The notes under the pieces are model-generated. The model saw only the letters and a list, made by a program, of their open reading frames with translations. It was not told the DNA's origin and did not search any database. The position numbers were made by a program, and so were the translations under genes. This document shows, piece by piece, positions 1 through 7,268 of a DNA stretch of 64,000 nucleotides. The stretch's first letter is position 1. Each line of letters starts with the position of its first letter. Source of the DNA: Maribacter sp. MMG018 (lineage in GTDB: Bacteria > Bacteroidota > Bacteroidia > Flavobacteriales > Flavobacteriaceae); contig NZ_JAGJEC010000001.1 of NCBI RefSeq assembly GCF_018100785.1, positions 1,674,001 through 1,738,000 on the forward strand. Reading direction: 5' to 3'.

Positions 1-563
1 TGATACTTTTTAAGTATTTTTCTTAGTCGATTGCCAGACTCTTGGTCAAAAGACCCGTTGCACTTCAAATTATTATGGTTGCAATAATCCATAAATTTTG
101 CATAGCTCTCCGAGTTATGTCTTATAATTTTAGCATAGCCGGGTATAGTGTCCATTTTCTGATGGTGTATTTTGTTATCGCGAAAAGTATAGACGATTTT
201 AAATGCTCTTACTTTTCTTTTTAGGGCAACATCAAGATAATTGCTGTTTTCTTCAATTGTGGTAACAGTTGTTCCGTCAGATGTAATATCCAATAGCTTA
301 ATATGCGAATCAAGTTCTTTTCCCCATAAAATGGCATCCATCAATTTCTCTTTGTTTTCTATCTCCTTATTGCCGTCGATAAACATTTCAAAATAATCTT
401 TGTCGGTTAGGGCATCTACCTTTTTAAGGTCATACGTATTTCTGGCCTTTATATACGATGTAACAATGTCCTCGTTCTTCAATGATTGAAAACCGGTGGT
501 AGCGCACGAAACAAATACTAAGGTAGCTATCGAAAAAAGTGATTTAAAAAATCTAGTTGTCAT
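1..563 (-). CDS. SnoaL/NTF2-like lipoprotein, partial at window edge
   Basis: The reading frame opens at 563 and runs leftward off the window with no stop, giving about 187 residues. The N-terminus is a lipoprotein signal with lipobox LVFVSC (Cys20). The body (DIVTSYIKARNTYDLKKVDAL, later WGKELDSHIKLL) resembles SnoaL/NTF2-like small-molecule-binding folds, often extracytoplasmic and of unknown ligand. It is the last visible member of the run of minus-strand cassette-like genes. The family assignment is tentative; the frame and lipoprotein signal are clear. Confidence 0.7.
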   Translation of the reverse strand, partial: MTTRFFKSLFSIATLVFVSCATTGFQSLKNEDIVTSYIKARNTYDLKKVDALTDKDYFEMFIDGNKEIENKEKLMDAILWGKELDSHIKLLDITSDGTTVTTIEENSNYLDVALKRKVRAFKIVYTFRDNKIHHQKMDTIPGYAKIIRHNSESYAKFMDYCNHNNLKCNGSFDQESGNRLRKILKKY

Positions 564-589
564 ATTTTAAGAATTAAAAACAGTGGCAC

Positions 590-705
590 CACTATGCGTA
601 GTTGCGCAATTTGTAATTGACCTGGCTGGTATGTACCTCCGTGAACATTTAAAGATGTTTTCGGAAGCGGGTGATAACAAGCGTTTTTTTACTGCTATTG
701 TCAGC
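590..705 (-). repeat. Possible decayed attC-like spacer (S0)
   Basis: The spacer between two minus-strand genes carries a 26-base block around 656-681 that differs at only six positions from the central block of the clear palindromic site at 5661-5742 (TTTTCrGAAG..GG.GA.AACAAGC). It is followed by ACTGCTATTGTCAGC where the better sites have TAGCCATTGTTGGC. The left arm pairs poorly with the right, so this is at best a degenerate family member. Confidence 0.35.
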
Positions 706-710
706 GGTTT

Positions 711-1574
711 TTATTTTAAATATTGCAATGTGTTCACCATTTCAAACTTCGGACTTCTTTTTATAAACTCTCGCAAAAAAGCAGTGTGGGCCGTTCCCAT
801 AATAATAAAGACCCTGTCGTTTTTTGTCATAGGAATCCGGTTCAGGTTAGAATATATTTTCATATTCCTATGGTAAAATAGCGCTGCGTTATCGGCACCT
901 TCAAACCCATCGTCTATTCCCACGTACAGCAATTTGTCGGCATTGGTGTTTATGGAATAATCTAGGTGTACGGGCTCATTGATTAGTTTTAATTTTTCTA
1001 ATAAAGACAGTTGGTCGTAGTTCTTCTCGCGTTTCGCAATTTCCGGATACTCTTTAAAAGGCTCGTTCGTGAGCTGCAAATATGTTTTTGGGTCAATAGA
1101 GTTTTCTAGATCCGGACTGTTTTCTATAAAATCGCCCACACTGTAATTGTACCCCATATGGTTGTCTATACCATATATTTTTTTCACATGGCTCAACCTG
1201 CCTACGTCAAATCCTATCATGCTACTTTCACCATAATTGGTGTTAAGTATGGCCGGGTCGCTTAAAAACTCTTGATAGGCCTTGTTTATTTCGTCATTAT
1301 ATTTTGGTAGGTTTTCAATACATATTATTGTGGGCTTAAACTCGGCCAGCATTTTAGAAATTTCCCTGATCTCTTTCTGTGCTTCCTCACTTTGCTCGTC
1401 AAACTCCGTTTTGTTGGCATCGGGCGTATATCCAAAGTGAAATGTTCCAAAATTTAGAACTTTTATCTTGTCGTTCTCTTGGGCCAGTGGTATTGGATCT
1501 TCTATATCTTGTGTTTTGTTTTCTGTGTTACAGCTAAAAAATAAGACGCATAAAAGTAAAATAGTTTGTTTCAT
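711..1574 (-). CDS. DUF5694-family lipoprotein (TraB/EreA-like)
   Basis: 287 residues with a lipoprotein signal ending in FFSC (Cys15). The mature part has dispersed motifs GTFHFG, CIENL, YGIDNH, RNMKIYSNL and GTAHTAFL, recalling DUF5694 proteins, which are distantly related to the TraB/EreA (ChaN-like) superfamily of putative metal-dependent hydrolases. The His and Glu residues in those motifs could be catalytic, but the substrate is unknown. The gene lies in the minus-strand cassette-like run and has no operon partner: a 400-bp spacer lies upstream and a possible degenerate repeat downstream. Confidence 0.75.
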   Translation of the reverse strand: MKQTILLLCVLFFSCNTENKTQDIEDPIPLAQENDKIKVLNFGTFHFGYTPDANKTEFDEQSEEAQKEIREISKMLAEFKPTIICIENLPKYNDEINKAYQEFLSDPAILNTNYGESSMIGFDVGRLSHVKKIYGIDNHMGYNYSVGDFIENSPDLENSIDPKTYLQLTNEPFKEYPEIAKREKNYDQLSLLEKLKLINEPVHLDYSINTNADKLLYVGIDDGFEGADNAALFYHRNMKIYSNLNRIPMTKNDRVFIIMGTAHTAFLREFIKRSPKFEMVNTLQYLK

Positions 1575-1974
1575 TATCTTTTTTGATTGTTATGGTTTTG
1601 CTGGGTTTGGTGCGAAGGCACTCCGTCTGAGAAGGCGACCACGGGCAGCGGTATTGGCCTGTTTTCTTATAACGATCGGGCCAATGCTTGGTTTGTTATA
1701 TTTTTTGGTTTTACGACTGTATAAATATACACAGACCTTTTTATTTTGCCCAAAGTAAGGCATTGTGTTCCGGCTTTGTGGTGGGTGGTTGTGTTGTACA
1801 CTTGCGTGTTTTATTTTTTACATAGCTATGTAGTGCCCCAAAATACAATCGACAACATTATAATGTTCTAGAAATTAGAATTAAGAACCTTTGGGCCTAA
1901 AATACCAATGTTTCGGGTGAAGAAAGCATTTGTTGGTTTTTTCACCTCGATTCTTTGTTATCTGGTGGCTTATC
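1575..1974. other. 400-bp spacer without a gene
   Basis: No convincing coding frame. It contains a hairpin (ATTGGCC 1653-1659 / GGCCAAT 1679-1685), two short perfect palindromes (1819-1832 and 1855-1866) and ACACAGACCTTTTT at about 1731-1744. That 14-mer also lies in the interior of both near-identical palindromic sites at 4642 and 6199. No full attC-like arms were found. It may hold a rearranged or decayed spacer of the same family. Confidence 0.4.
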
Positions 1975-2502
1975 TTACCACTTGTTTAAATTCTGAACAA
2001 ATCTTTTCAATGCTATTTCCGTGTTCTTATCCGATATTTTATGGTCTTTCCCTATTTTACCTTTTACGCCTTGGATCAAGAGAGTTGTTTCGTCCGTAAA
2101 TTTAGTTTGTACGGTTTCCATTATCAATTTCAGTTCCTCGTGTCCTTTTTTACCACTTGCCGAAGCCGTAATAAGTCCAACTGGCTTGTCAGAGAAAACA
2201 GTTGTAGATACGCACCATTCAATCATATTTTTTAAACCACTCGGAATACTGAAAACATATTCAGGGGTACAAATTATAATTCCGTCTGCATTTGCAATTT
2301 TATTTCGAAAATCAACAATTTTTTTAGGTACATTTTTGTCGGTCAGTTCCGTTTTAAAATGTGGTAATTCGGTCAGGTCATCTATGATCTCTAAATCGAA
2401 ATAGGCCGTATCCAATTCCGCTATCCACTTTAGAATTGACAGATTTGCAGAATTTCGACTGGCACTTCCACAAATTCCGATTATACGTTTCTTTTTTTTC
2501 AT
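1975..2502 (-). CDS. NADPH-dependent FMN reductase family protein
   Basis: 175 residues, a single flavodoxin-like domain. The phosphate-binding loop GSASRNSANLSIL lies at residues 12-24, and the flavin-contacting motif TPEYVFSIPSGLKNMIEW near residues 99-116 is diagnostic of the NAD(P)H:FMN/quinone reductase family (PF03358). It is probably a cytosolic flavin-dependent reductase of quinones or similar electrophiles. Length is normal for the family. It sits alone between spacers in the cassette-like array. The start ATG at 2502 follows an A-rich tract and the next gene's spacer carries a palindromic site. Confidence 0.88.
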   Translation of the reverse strand: MKKKKRIIGICGSASRNSANLSILKWIAELDTAYFDLEIIDDLTELPHFKTELTDKNVPKKIVDFRNKIANADGIIICTPEYVFSIPSGLKNMIEWCVSTTVFSDKPVGLITASASGKKGHEELKLIMETVQTKFTDETTLLIQGVKGKIGKDHKISDKNTEIALKRFVQNLNKW

Positions 2503-2536
2503 TCAATTCGTATTCGAGTAGTTCTCTCAGCTTGTT

Positions 2537-2666
2537 GTCAACGGCTCGGCTATAATTGGTTACGTACGTTGGTACTAACTTTTGCAAGCATATGTTAAGT
2601 TAGAAAATCTGCAAGACTTTTTAGAAGTAGGCGAGAAAGGCACCATTACTTATAGCCATTGTTTGT
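2537..2666 (-). repeat. attC-like palindromic site S1
   Basis: An imperfect long palindrome in the spacer between the FMN reductase gene and the next upstream gene. The left arm CAACGGCTCGGCTATAATTGGT pairs with the right arm read as ACCATTACTTATAGCC then ATTGTTTG; unpaired bases sit mainly between the inner and outer boxes, as in attC sites. The interior shares AGAAGTAGGCGAGAA with the site at 5661-5742. Confidence 0.65.
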
Positions 2667-2685
2667 ACGTTCGTATTTCTAGCAA

Positions 2686-3252
2686 TTAATGTCCACTATC
2701 GATTAAAGCTCTTTTGTGTGCAGCTGATAACAGCTTATAAAATTTTTCGTCCCTATCTTTAAACCTTTCAAGTTCGCTGGGCACGTTTTTATATTGGGGG
2801 TGAATCTCATTAAAAAAGAAGTAGAAAAAAGACTCAATTTCTTCATCCGTACATTTCTTCAATAGTTCATAGGCCAAATCGGTTTTTTTCAAAACAATAG
2901 GTCTTAAATTGTGCTGAAAGTAATTAACCGCATCGGCATCCCAATAACCATCAATGGAAATATTTATCCATTTTTTCATTTGTTGACTTTCTGATATACT
3001 ATCTATTGCGAATAAAGCCTCTACGTATTCAAATCCATCGTAAAGAGGGGCTTCTTTTCCATTTTCAAATCCGAACATTTTTAAAAAGTCCTCAAACGAA
3101 TCAGGAAACAATTCGAAATATTTTTTTTGGGCCTTTAAACTCTTGTCCTTTTTTAGTTCCATTAGCGCATTTTTCAACTCTATGGATTCTACAGACTGTC
3201 CGTTTACTTGACAAAGAAGTAAAAGAAATATGATAACTATTGTATTTTTCAT
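2686..3252 (-). CDS. Secreted hypothetical protein, 188 aa
   Basis: A longer frame opens at 3360, but its first 36 residues lack a signal and overlap a palindromic spacer. The ATG at 3252 begins MKNTIVIIFLLLLCQVNGQ, a clean Sec signal peptide, so that start is chosen. The mature protein is acidic and aromatic-rich (ESFFYFFFNEIHPQY) with predicted helices and no recognised domain; it is probably periplasmic. It sits alone between two palindromic sites in the cassette-like array. Confidence 0.7.
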   Translation of the reverse strand: MKNTIVIIFLLLLCQVNGQSVESIELKNALMELKKDKSLKAQKKYFELFPDSFEDFLKMFGFENGKEAPLYDGFEYVEALFAIDSISESQQMKKWINISIDGYWDADAVNYFQHNLRPIVLKKTDLAYELLKKCTDEEIESFFYFFFNEIHPQYKNVPSELERFKDRDEKFYKLLSAAHKRALIDSGH

Positions 3253-3256
3253 AATG

Positions 3257-3390
3257 GGTATAACGGTTGGGTAATGAATAGTACGGGATTTAAAAGTAGT
3301 GGATTTTCGATAAAGGATTTGGCGGACCTGCAAATATGATTTTAACTTTAAATTTGGCAACTAATTGTCCGTAAGCTATATATGTTGTTG
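3257..3390 (-). repeat. attC-like palindromic site S2
   Basis: The left arm TATAACGGTTGGGTAATGAATAG and right arm CTATATATGTTGTTG form the outer pairing. The left interior (AGTACGGGATTTAAAAGTAG) resembles the other sites' AGTAGCG..TTT block. The right arm overlaps the last codons and stop of the upstream GrpB-family gene (stop at 3376), as is common where cassette ORFs end inside attC. Confidence 0.55.
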
Positions 3391-3972
3391 TCCTTTGGCT
3401 TTTTTGCTGATTGTTTCCAATGTTTCGTTCACAAAATCTGTCTTTCCAAGTACGTAAGCACCTCTGTCGTTCTTAAATTTAGTTGCTAATTCGAGTTTTA
3501 GTTTTTCATACTGTTTCGCTCTTTCAAGGTTTGAGTTTAGATAGTCTCGAAAGTCAATTTGTTTCCACATTATATTATCTTTTGGACACATATGAATATG
3601 AAAAATCTGCTCTTTCTTTCCATCAACATTGTATCCTTTTCCGAAAGATGAATAAGCCTCAATATTTTCTCTTGCCGGTACCACAAAATGAGTATAGCCT
3701 AATTCCGTAAAATTCGCGATTAGATTTTCGTCAAATAGCCTTTTTTTTGGGATTTCTATCATTACATCGATGTATGGTTTTGATTTTATACTCGGAATTG
3801 ATGAACTGCCAAAGTGCTCAATTCGTAAGATTGTTTCATTTCCCACCTTATCAATAATTCGTTTTCTTTCGTTTTCGTAAATGATTTTCCATTCAGGATC
3901 GTGGTCAACCAATTTAATCGGAAAGAGTCGATTCCAATCCTCTTTGGTTAAATCATTTAATGTCTTTTTCAT
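3376..3972 (-). CDS. GrpB/Dephospho-CoA-kinase-like nucleotidyltransferase-fold protein
   Basis: 198 residues matching the GrpB family (PF04229, UPF0157). The hallmark HFGSSSIPSIKSKPYIDVMI occurs near residues 53-72 and FHIHMCP near 124-130. The fold is nucleotidyltransferase-like, with a GSS motif and a downstream acidic residue (D in YIDVMI); the biochemical role of most members is unknown. GrpB-like proteins are frequent solitary mobile passengers. The last residues GQQHI and the stop lie within palindromic site S2. Confidence 0.88.
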   Translation of the reverse strand: MKKTLNDLTKEDWNRLFPIKLVDHDPEWKIIYENERKRIIDKVGNETILRIEHFGSSSIPSIKSKPYIDVMIEIPKKRLFDENLIANFTELGYTHFVVPARENIEAYSSFGKGYNVDGKKEQIFHIHMCPKDNIMWKQIDFRDYLNSNLERAKQYEKLKLELATKFKNDRGAYVLGKTDFVNETLETISKKAKGQQHI

Positions 3973-4003
3973 TGGTGATTTCGATTATTTTTTTCAGCTC
4001 GCG

Positions 4004-4134
4004 CACAATGGTTGGTATTAAGAATAGTAGCGTTTTTGCGTGTGGTGAACTACCGAAGGAAGTTTAAATGTAGCAAATATGCAACTATCTTTGTTTTAGT
4101 ACTAAACCGAATTTATTTTTATACATTGCTGTAA
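4004..4134 (-). repeat. attC-like palindromic site S3
   Basis: The outer left arm CACAATGGTTGGTATTAAG pairs with right TTATTTTTATACATTGC, with GGTTG looped out between boxes. The left interior (AATAGTAGCGTTTTTGCG) aligns with the site at 5035 (AAAGTAGCGTGTTTGTGTG). It lies in the spacer between the GrpB gene and the next upstream gene. Confidence 0.6.
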
Positions 4135-4138
4135 ACGG

Positions 4139-4636
4139 TTATTTTTTCATTTTATTCATTTCGGAAATCCGTTTTTTATACATTCCAATAATGGAGTCAG
4201 GATTCCAATTTTCGTCTTCTGTTTTTCCGTGTCCTAACGAAATATAGGTCATTAACTGTCCATTTTCGAAAAAGAATTCGCAATTCCATTTCATTTCTGC
4301 AAATCCATTTTTTGGATTATAATTTTCCGTTTCTTTTGCGTATCGTAATTTTCCGTTCAGTTCAAAATAAACTTCTTGATAAAAGACTTCATTTTCATAA
4401 GATTCAATTCTGATAATTCTATTTCCATTCTCCAATTTACAAACACTCCAAATTTCAGTTTTCCCATTAAATTCCGAAACTCCGTTTTCAGTCCAGAATG
4501 GTTGACATTCCGAATAGTTTTTCATTAATTCTAAATTGACTTTTTCTCGGAAATAATCTTCTTGAAATTCGTCGTCTTGGGCAAGTATAAAATTACTTGT
4601 CAGAGTTAAAATTACAATTGCAAATAGGTTTTTCAT
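4139..4636 (-). CDS. Secreted hypothetical protein, 165 aa
   Basis: It begins MKNLFAIVILTLTSNFILAQ, a Sec signal peptide with the LAQ-D cleavage pattern usual in Flavobacteria. The mature part has repeated short beta-strand-like units (WTENGVSEFNGKTEIWSV, YFELNGKLRYAKE, FFENGQLMTYISLG), suggesting a small beta-rich envelope protein akin to MORN-like 'FENGQL' repeats. No enzyme motif is visible. It is a single-gene cassette bounded by S3 downstream and the near-duplicate site S4 upstream. Confidence 0.7.
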   Translation of the reverse strand: MKNLFAIVILTLTSNFILAQDDEFQEDYFREKVNLELMKNYSECQPFWTENGVSEFNGKTEIWSVCKLENGNRIIRIESYENEVFYQEVYFELNGKLRYAKETENYNPKNGFAEMKWNCEFFFENGQLMTYISLGHGKTEDENWNPDSIIGMYKKRISEMNKMKK

Positions 4637-4641
4637 ATAGG

Positions 4642-4771
4642 CACAACGGTCTCGGGTATGCGTGGTAGCGGATTTTTACACACTAACTTTTCGGATAAAC
4701 ACAGACCTTTTTTATATTTACTTAAATTCGTTTTAGCGATTAAACCGCTGTTTTTTTATATACGTTGTTAG
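4642..4771 (-). repeat. attC-like palindromic site S4 (near-identical to S7)
   Basis: A 130-bp element. The left arm CACAACGGTCTCGGGTATGCG runs on into TGGTAGCGG; the right arm is CCGCTG, a T-tract, then TATATACGTTGTTAG. The outer boxes (ACAAC / GTTGT) and the inner boxes (GGTATGCG / TATATAC) pair with asymmetric spacers. About five positions differ from the element at 6199-6328, although the flanking genes are unrelated. Confidence 0.75.
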
Positions 4772-4802
4772 TTACTGGCATTATTAGATTTATTTACTTT
4801 TT

Positions 4803-5027
4803 TTAAGATATTTGGATCCATATTTTAGTGAAAAATAAGTTAGTCCAATATATAATCCAAAAGACTAATTTACCAAATATTTGGCCTATTTCATTCGCGC
4901 TCAAATCCTGAGAGTATATCTTGCCTAAATCCAAAATCGCGGTCAAAAACGACATAAATCTCCCTAAGAAAGCTAGAATTAAAATTGTCCCAATTAGTAA
5001 TAAGATTATTCCAAAAATTTTCTTCAT
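4803..5027 (-). CDS. Small inner-membrane protein, 74 aa
   Basis: A 74-residue frame from ATG 5027. It has a hydrophobic segment IFGIILLLIGTILILAFLG (residues 4-22), extending through FMSFLTAIL, and a second (IFGKLVFWIIYWTNLFF, about 50-66). It probably spans the membrane twice. No family is recognised. Support for a real gene comes from the position, one ORF between two palindromic sites and spaced like its neighbours, and from hydrophobic codons sustained to the stop. Confidence 0.55.
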   Translation of the reverse strand: MKKIFGIILLLIGTILILAFLGRFMSFLTAILDLGKIYSQDLSANEIGQIFGKLVFWIIYWTNLFFTKIWIQIS

Positions 5028-5034
5028 AGTTTGT

Positions 5035-5129
5035 GCCTAACGGCTCTGTATATGAAAAGTAGCGTGTTTGTGTGCGAGGATTTTAAGTGAGGAAAATCCC
5101 TAGCAATTAATTCATAGGTTTTGTTAGCC
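5035..5129 (-). repeat. attC-like palindromic site S5
   Basis: The left arm GCCTAACGGCTCTGTATATGAA pairs with the right arm TTCATAGGTTTTGTTAGCC. Outer GCCTAAC / GTTAGCC and inner TATATGAA / TTCATA boxes are separated by unequal spacers, as in attC R and L boxes. On the minus strand the distal core reads GTTAGGC, matching the GTTRRRY core. The right arm lies inside the 3' end of the upstream ORF, whose stop is at 5107. Confidence 0.7.
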
Positions 5130-5643
5130 TACGAGCTTTTTTCTTGAATAACATAGCCAAGATAATAATCCAAAAAATTCCATGTGTTAAGTATTTGTAG
5201 CTATCGGGAATCAATCCATTAGAATTCAGAATTAGACAAAAAACCGACAGTACCACAAAGGTTACTTTTAAAAAATCAAGTAGTGTTTTAGTTTTTTTTC
5301 TGAGAAAATGATACGTATAAACACCAACTATAATTAAAAAAGCAAGACTCGAATAAGAGTCAACAGAACTGATTTTTATAACCTCAAACTCAACCAATAA
5401 GTTTATACCCAATAATGAGAGGAAAACGATTCCAACTGTTATAATAAAAACATTAAACTTCTCTGTCAAAAATGAACTTTCATAGAATAAGAACAGAATT
5501 GCAACCAAAAGTGTTAGTTTATAAATGTTCTTAAAAAGATAGTCATAATCTTCGCTTAAATAGCCCAATCGGATTAAAATAGATCCAAGAGTACAAATTA
5601 CCAACCCTGACGGAATTCCATATTTAAATATTTTATTTTTCAT
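5107..5643 (-). CDS. Integral membrane protein, 178 aa
   Basis: The frame starts at 5643 (MKNKIFKYGIPSGLVICTLGSILIRLGYL). It shows about five hydrophobic helices: near residues 9-27, 38-55, 62-85, 98-112 and 125-165. It ends in a basic tail (KKKARRLTKPMN). The pattern resembles unclassified small flavobacterial membrane proteins; no transporter or enzyme motif is seen. The last nine or so codons form one arm of palindromic site S5, so the gene and recombination-like site interlock. Confidence 0.7.
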   Translation of the reverse strand: MKNKIFKYGIPSGLVICTLGSILIRLGYLSEDYDYLFKNIYKLTLLVAILFLFYESSFLTEKFNVFIITVGIVFLSLLGINLLVEFEVIKISSVDSYSSLAFLIIVGVYTYHFLRKKTKTLLDFLKVTFVVLSVFCLILNSNGLIPDSYKYLTHGIFWIIILAMLFKKKARRLTKPMN

Positions 5644-5660
5644 ATTTTGGAGGGTATTTA

Positions 5661-5742
5661 GGCTAACGGTTTGGCTATGATTTCGTTGCGAGGATTTTCA
5701 GAAGTAGGCGAGAACAAGCAATGAATTATAGCCATTGTTGGC
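5661..5742 (-). repeat. attC-like palindromic site S6
   Basis: The most compact and best-paired site (82 bp). The left arm GGCTAACGG.TTGGCTATGA..TTCGTTGC pairs with right GCAATGAATTATAGCCATTGTTGGC. The distal minus-strand core is GTTAGCC. The central loop AGAAGTAGGCGAGAACAAGC is shared with S1. It separates the five-helix membrane protein gene from the coiled-coil lipoprotein gene. Confidence 0.75.
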
Positions 5743-5766
5743 AATAGTTTTAGTTTCAGTCAAAAT

Positions 5767-6153
5767 TTATTCTGTTAGTTTAACTTTTAAATTTCCGTCC
5801 ATATTGTCATATCCAGTTACTTTTCCATTCTGGAATTCAACAGAACTTAATCCGAAATACATTGTTCGAAATGGTCCGATTTCATTATAACTACTTGGAT
5901 TTCCCATTACTTCTATTACTTTTTTTTCAGTAGAGCCAAGTGTAAAATAATCGTTGTTCTTAACCCCTTCGGATTTAACTGACTCAACGTTTTTGGAATT
6001 ATTTTTTAAATCAATAATTTCTTGTTCCAAAAGTCTATTTTTTTCTTCGAGATTCTTTATGTACTCCTTTTCAGATTGATTGAATGAATTACAGCCTACA
6101 ATCAGAATAAGCAATGGAAGAATTAAACAAATGCATTTAATAATATTTTTCAT
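5767..6153 (-). CDS. Coiled-coil lipoprotein with BamE/SmpA-like C-terminus, 128 aa
   Basis: The signal peptide ends in lipobox LIVGC (Cys21). Residues about 28-55 (KEYIKNLEEKNRLLEQEI) form a strong coiled coil. The C-terminal part, YFTLGSTEKKVIEVMGNPSSY followed by VEFQNGKVTGYDN, has the layout of the BamE/SmpA-like fold (G-S-T-x-x-V-x-x-x-x-G-x-P). It is probably anchored to the outer or inner membrane; the partner is unknown. It is a single-gene cassette between S6 and S7. Confidence 0.75.
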   Translation of the reverse strand: MKNIIKCICLILPLLILIVGCNSFNQSEKEYIKNLEEKNRLLEQEIIDLKNNSKNVESVKSEGVKNNDYFTLGSTEKKVIEVMGNPSSYNEIGPFRTMYFGLSSVEFQNGKVTGYDNMDGNLKVKLTE

Positions 6154-6198
6154 TGATTTAAAGTTTTAATCATTTTCAAGCTCTGATTTCAAATTACA

Positions 6199-6328
6199 CA
6201 CAACGGTCTCGGGTATGCGTGGTAGCGGATTTTTACGCACTAACTTTTCGGTTTGGCACAGACCTTTTTTATATTTACTTAAATTCGTTTTAGCGATTAA
6301 ACCGCTGTTTTTTTATATACGTTGTTAG
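6199..6328 (-). repeat. attC-like palindromic site S7 (follows the CBASS pair)
   Basis: A 130-bp element immediately downstream of the phospholipase stop, almost identical to 4642-4771. Outer CACAACGG / GTTGTTAG, inner GGTATGCG / TATATAC and central AGCGG / CCGCT pairings are all kept. It closes the putative CBASS cassette. Confidence 0.75.
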
Positions 6329-6341
6329 CAACAGTTTTTTA

Positions 6342-7268
6342 TTATTTCAATCCTAATAACTTCTCAAGTTGTTTCTCATGTTTAGCATAAGAAGAACGTC
6401 CAAGTTGAATCATTTTTCTCAATTTCTTTAAATCCGACTCCAGCATATTTGTTCCATGTTTTGGTTCTGGAAAAGAATCACTTATCCGTAACATATTCAG
6501 GTTTGGAAATAAGAGCTTTGATATAATTGTATTACTGTTTGTGTTGGCAGTCAAAACCTTTTCAACGAAATTATAAATGCCAAATAGCTTTAAAAACTTG
6601 TGTTTTATTCCAGATGATTTTTCGACATATTGTCCAACTCCTACATTTAACAAGTTAATATTAGACTCATCATAGTTTAATGCTTTATATGCATCTATCA
6701 TAGAATATAAAGTCGAGTTATTAGCTATAAATCCACCATCTACAACTTCAATTTCTCCATGATTTTCGGTTTTGATTTTTACTTTTTCAAAAAAAGGATA
6801 TGCTGCACTTGAACATCTTAAAGCGGTTTCAATTGTACAGTCAAAACCAGGTTTAAATGACTGTTTCATTCCATGCGCTTGTTGAATGTCTGTTTTAAAA
6901 ACTAAAGGCATTTGAGTCTCAAAGTTCAATGCTACAATTCCAATGTTTGTTTTAAAGGCATCGAATTTTTGCGAACCAAAGATTTTAAGAGCTTCTTCCT
7001 GTAATGCTTTGCTTCTCCCTCCTTTTGAATTCTTATTCATTATTTTGGGGATTAAGGATAGATAAAGCTCTTCAATTTCGGGAATCTCGTAGCCAAGTGC
7101 AATTAGTGCCGCAATTATTGAACCTGTGCTTGTTCCAAACACTAAACCAAAATGTTCATGAAGAGGACTTCCTAATCTTAACTCAAGTTCTTTTAAAACG
7201 CCAATAGTATAAACTCCTTTAGAGCCTCCACCATCTAAAACAAGTATATTTAATTTTTTATCGCTCAT
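6342..7268 (-). CDS. capV: Patatin-like phospholipase, CBASS effector (CapV-like)
   Basis: 308 residues with a complete patatin catalytic set: oxyanion loop DGGGSKG (residues 12-18), nucleophile elbow GTSTG (Ser47) and the dyad aspartate in VVDGG (Asp177). CapV proteins are phospholipases activated by a cyclic nucleotide from the partner CD-NTase; they degrade the inner membrane and kill phage-infected cells. Here the ATG overlaps the upstream CD-NTase stop by one base (TAATG), indicating coupled translation and a two-gene type I CBASS. The role is inferred from catalytic motifs plus pairing; the activating nucleotide cannot be told from sequence. Confidence 0.88.
   Translation of the reverse strand: MSDKKLNILVLDGGGSKGVYTIGVLKELELRLGSPLHEHFGLVFGTSTGSIIAALIALGYEIPEIEELYLSLIPKIMNKNSKGGRSKALQEEALKIFGSQKFDAFKTNIGIVALNFETQMPLVFKTDIQQAHGMKQSFKPGFDCTIETALRCSSAAYPFFEKVKIKTENHGEIEVVDGGFIANNSTLYSMIDAYKALNYDESNINLLNVGVGQYVEKSSGIKHKFLKLFGIYNFVEKVLTANTNSNTIISKLLFPNLNMLRISDSFPEPKHGTNMLESDLKKLRKMIQLGRSSYAKHEKQLEKLLGLK

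Noticed and set aside
711-1574. Erythromycin-esterase resistance gene
   Set aside because: The layout is related, but the diagnostic EreA motif set is incomplete and DUF5694 is a better match; no resistance claim is supported.
2378-2587. Small minus-strand frame overlapping the FMN reductase start
   Set aside because: It is in another frame over a strongly supported gene and the site S1 arm, and has no family features.
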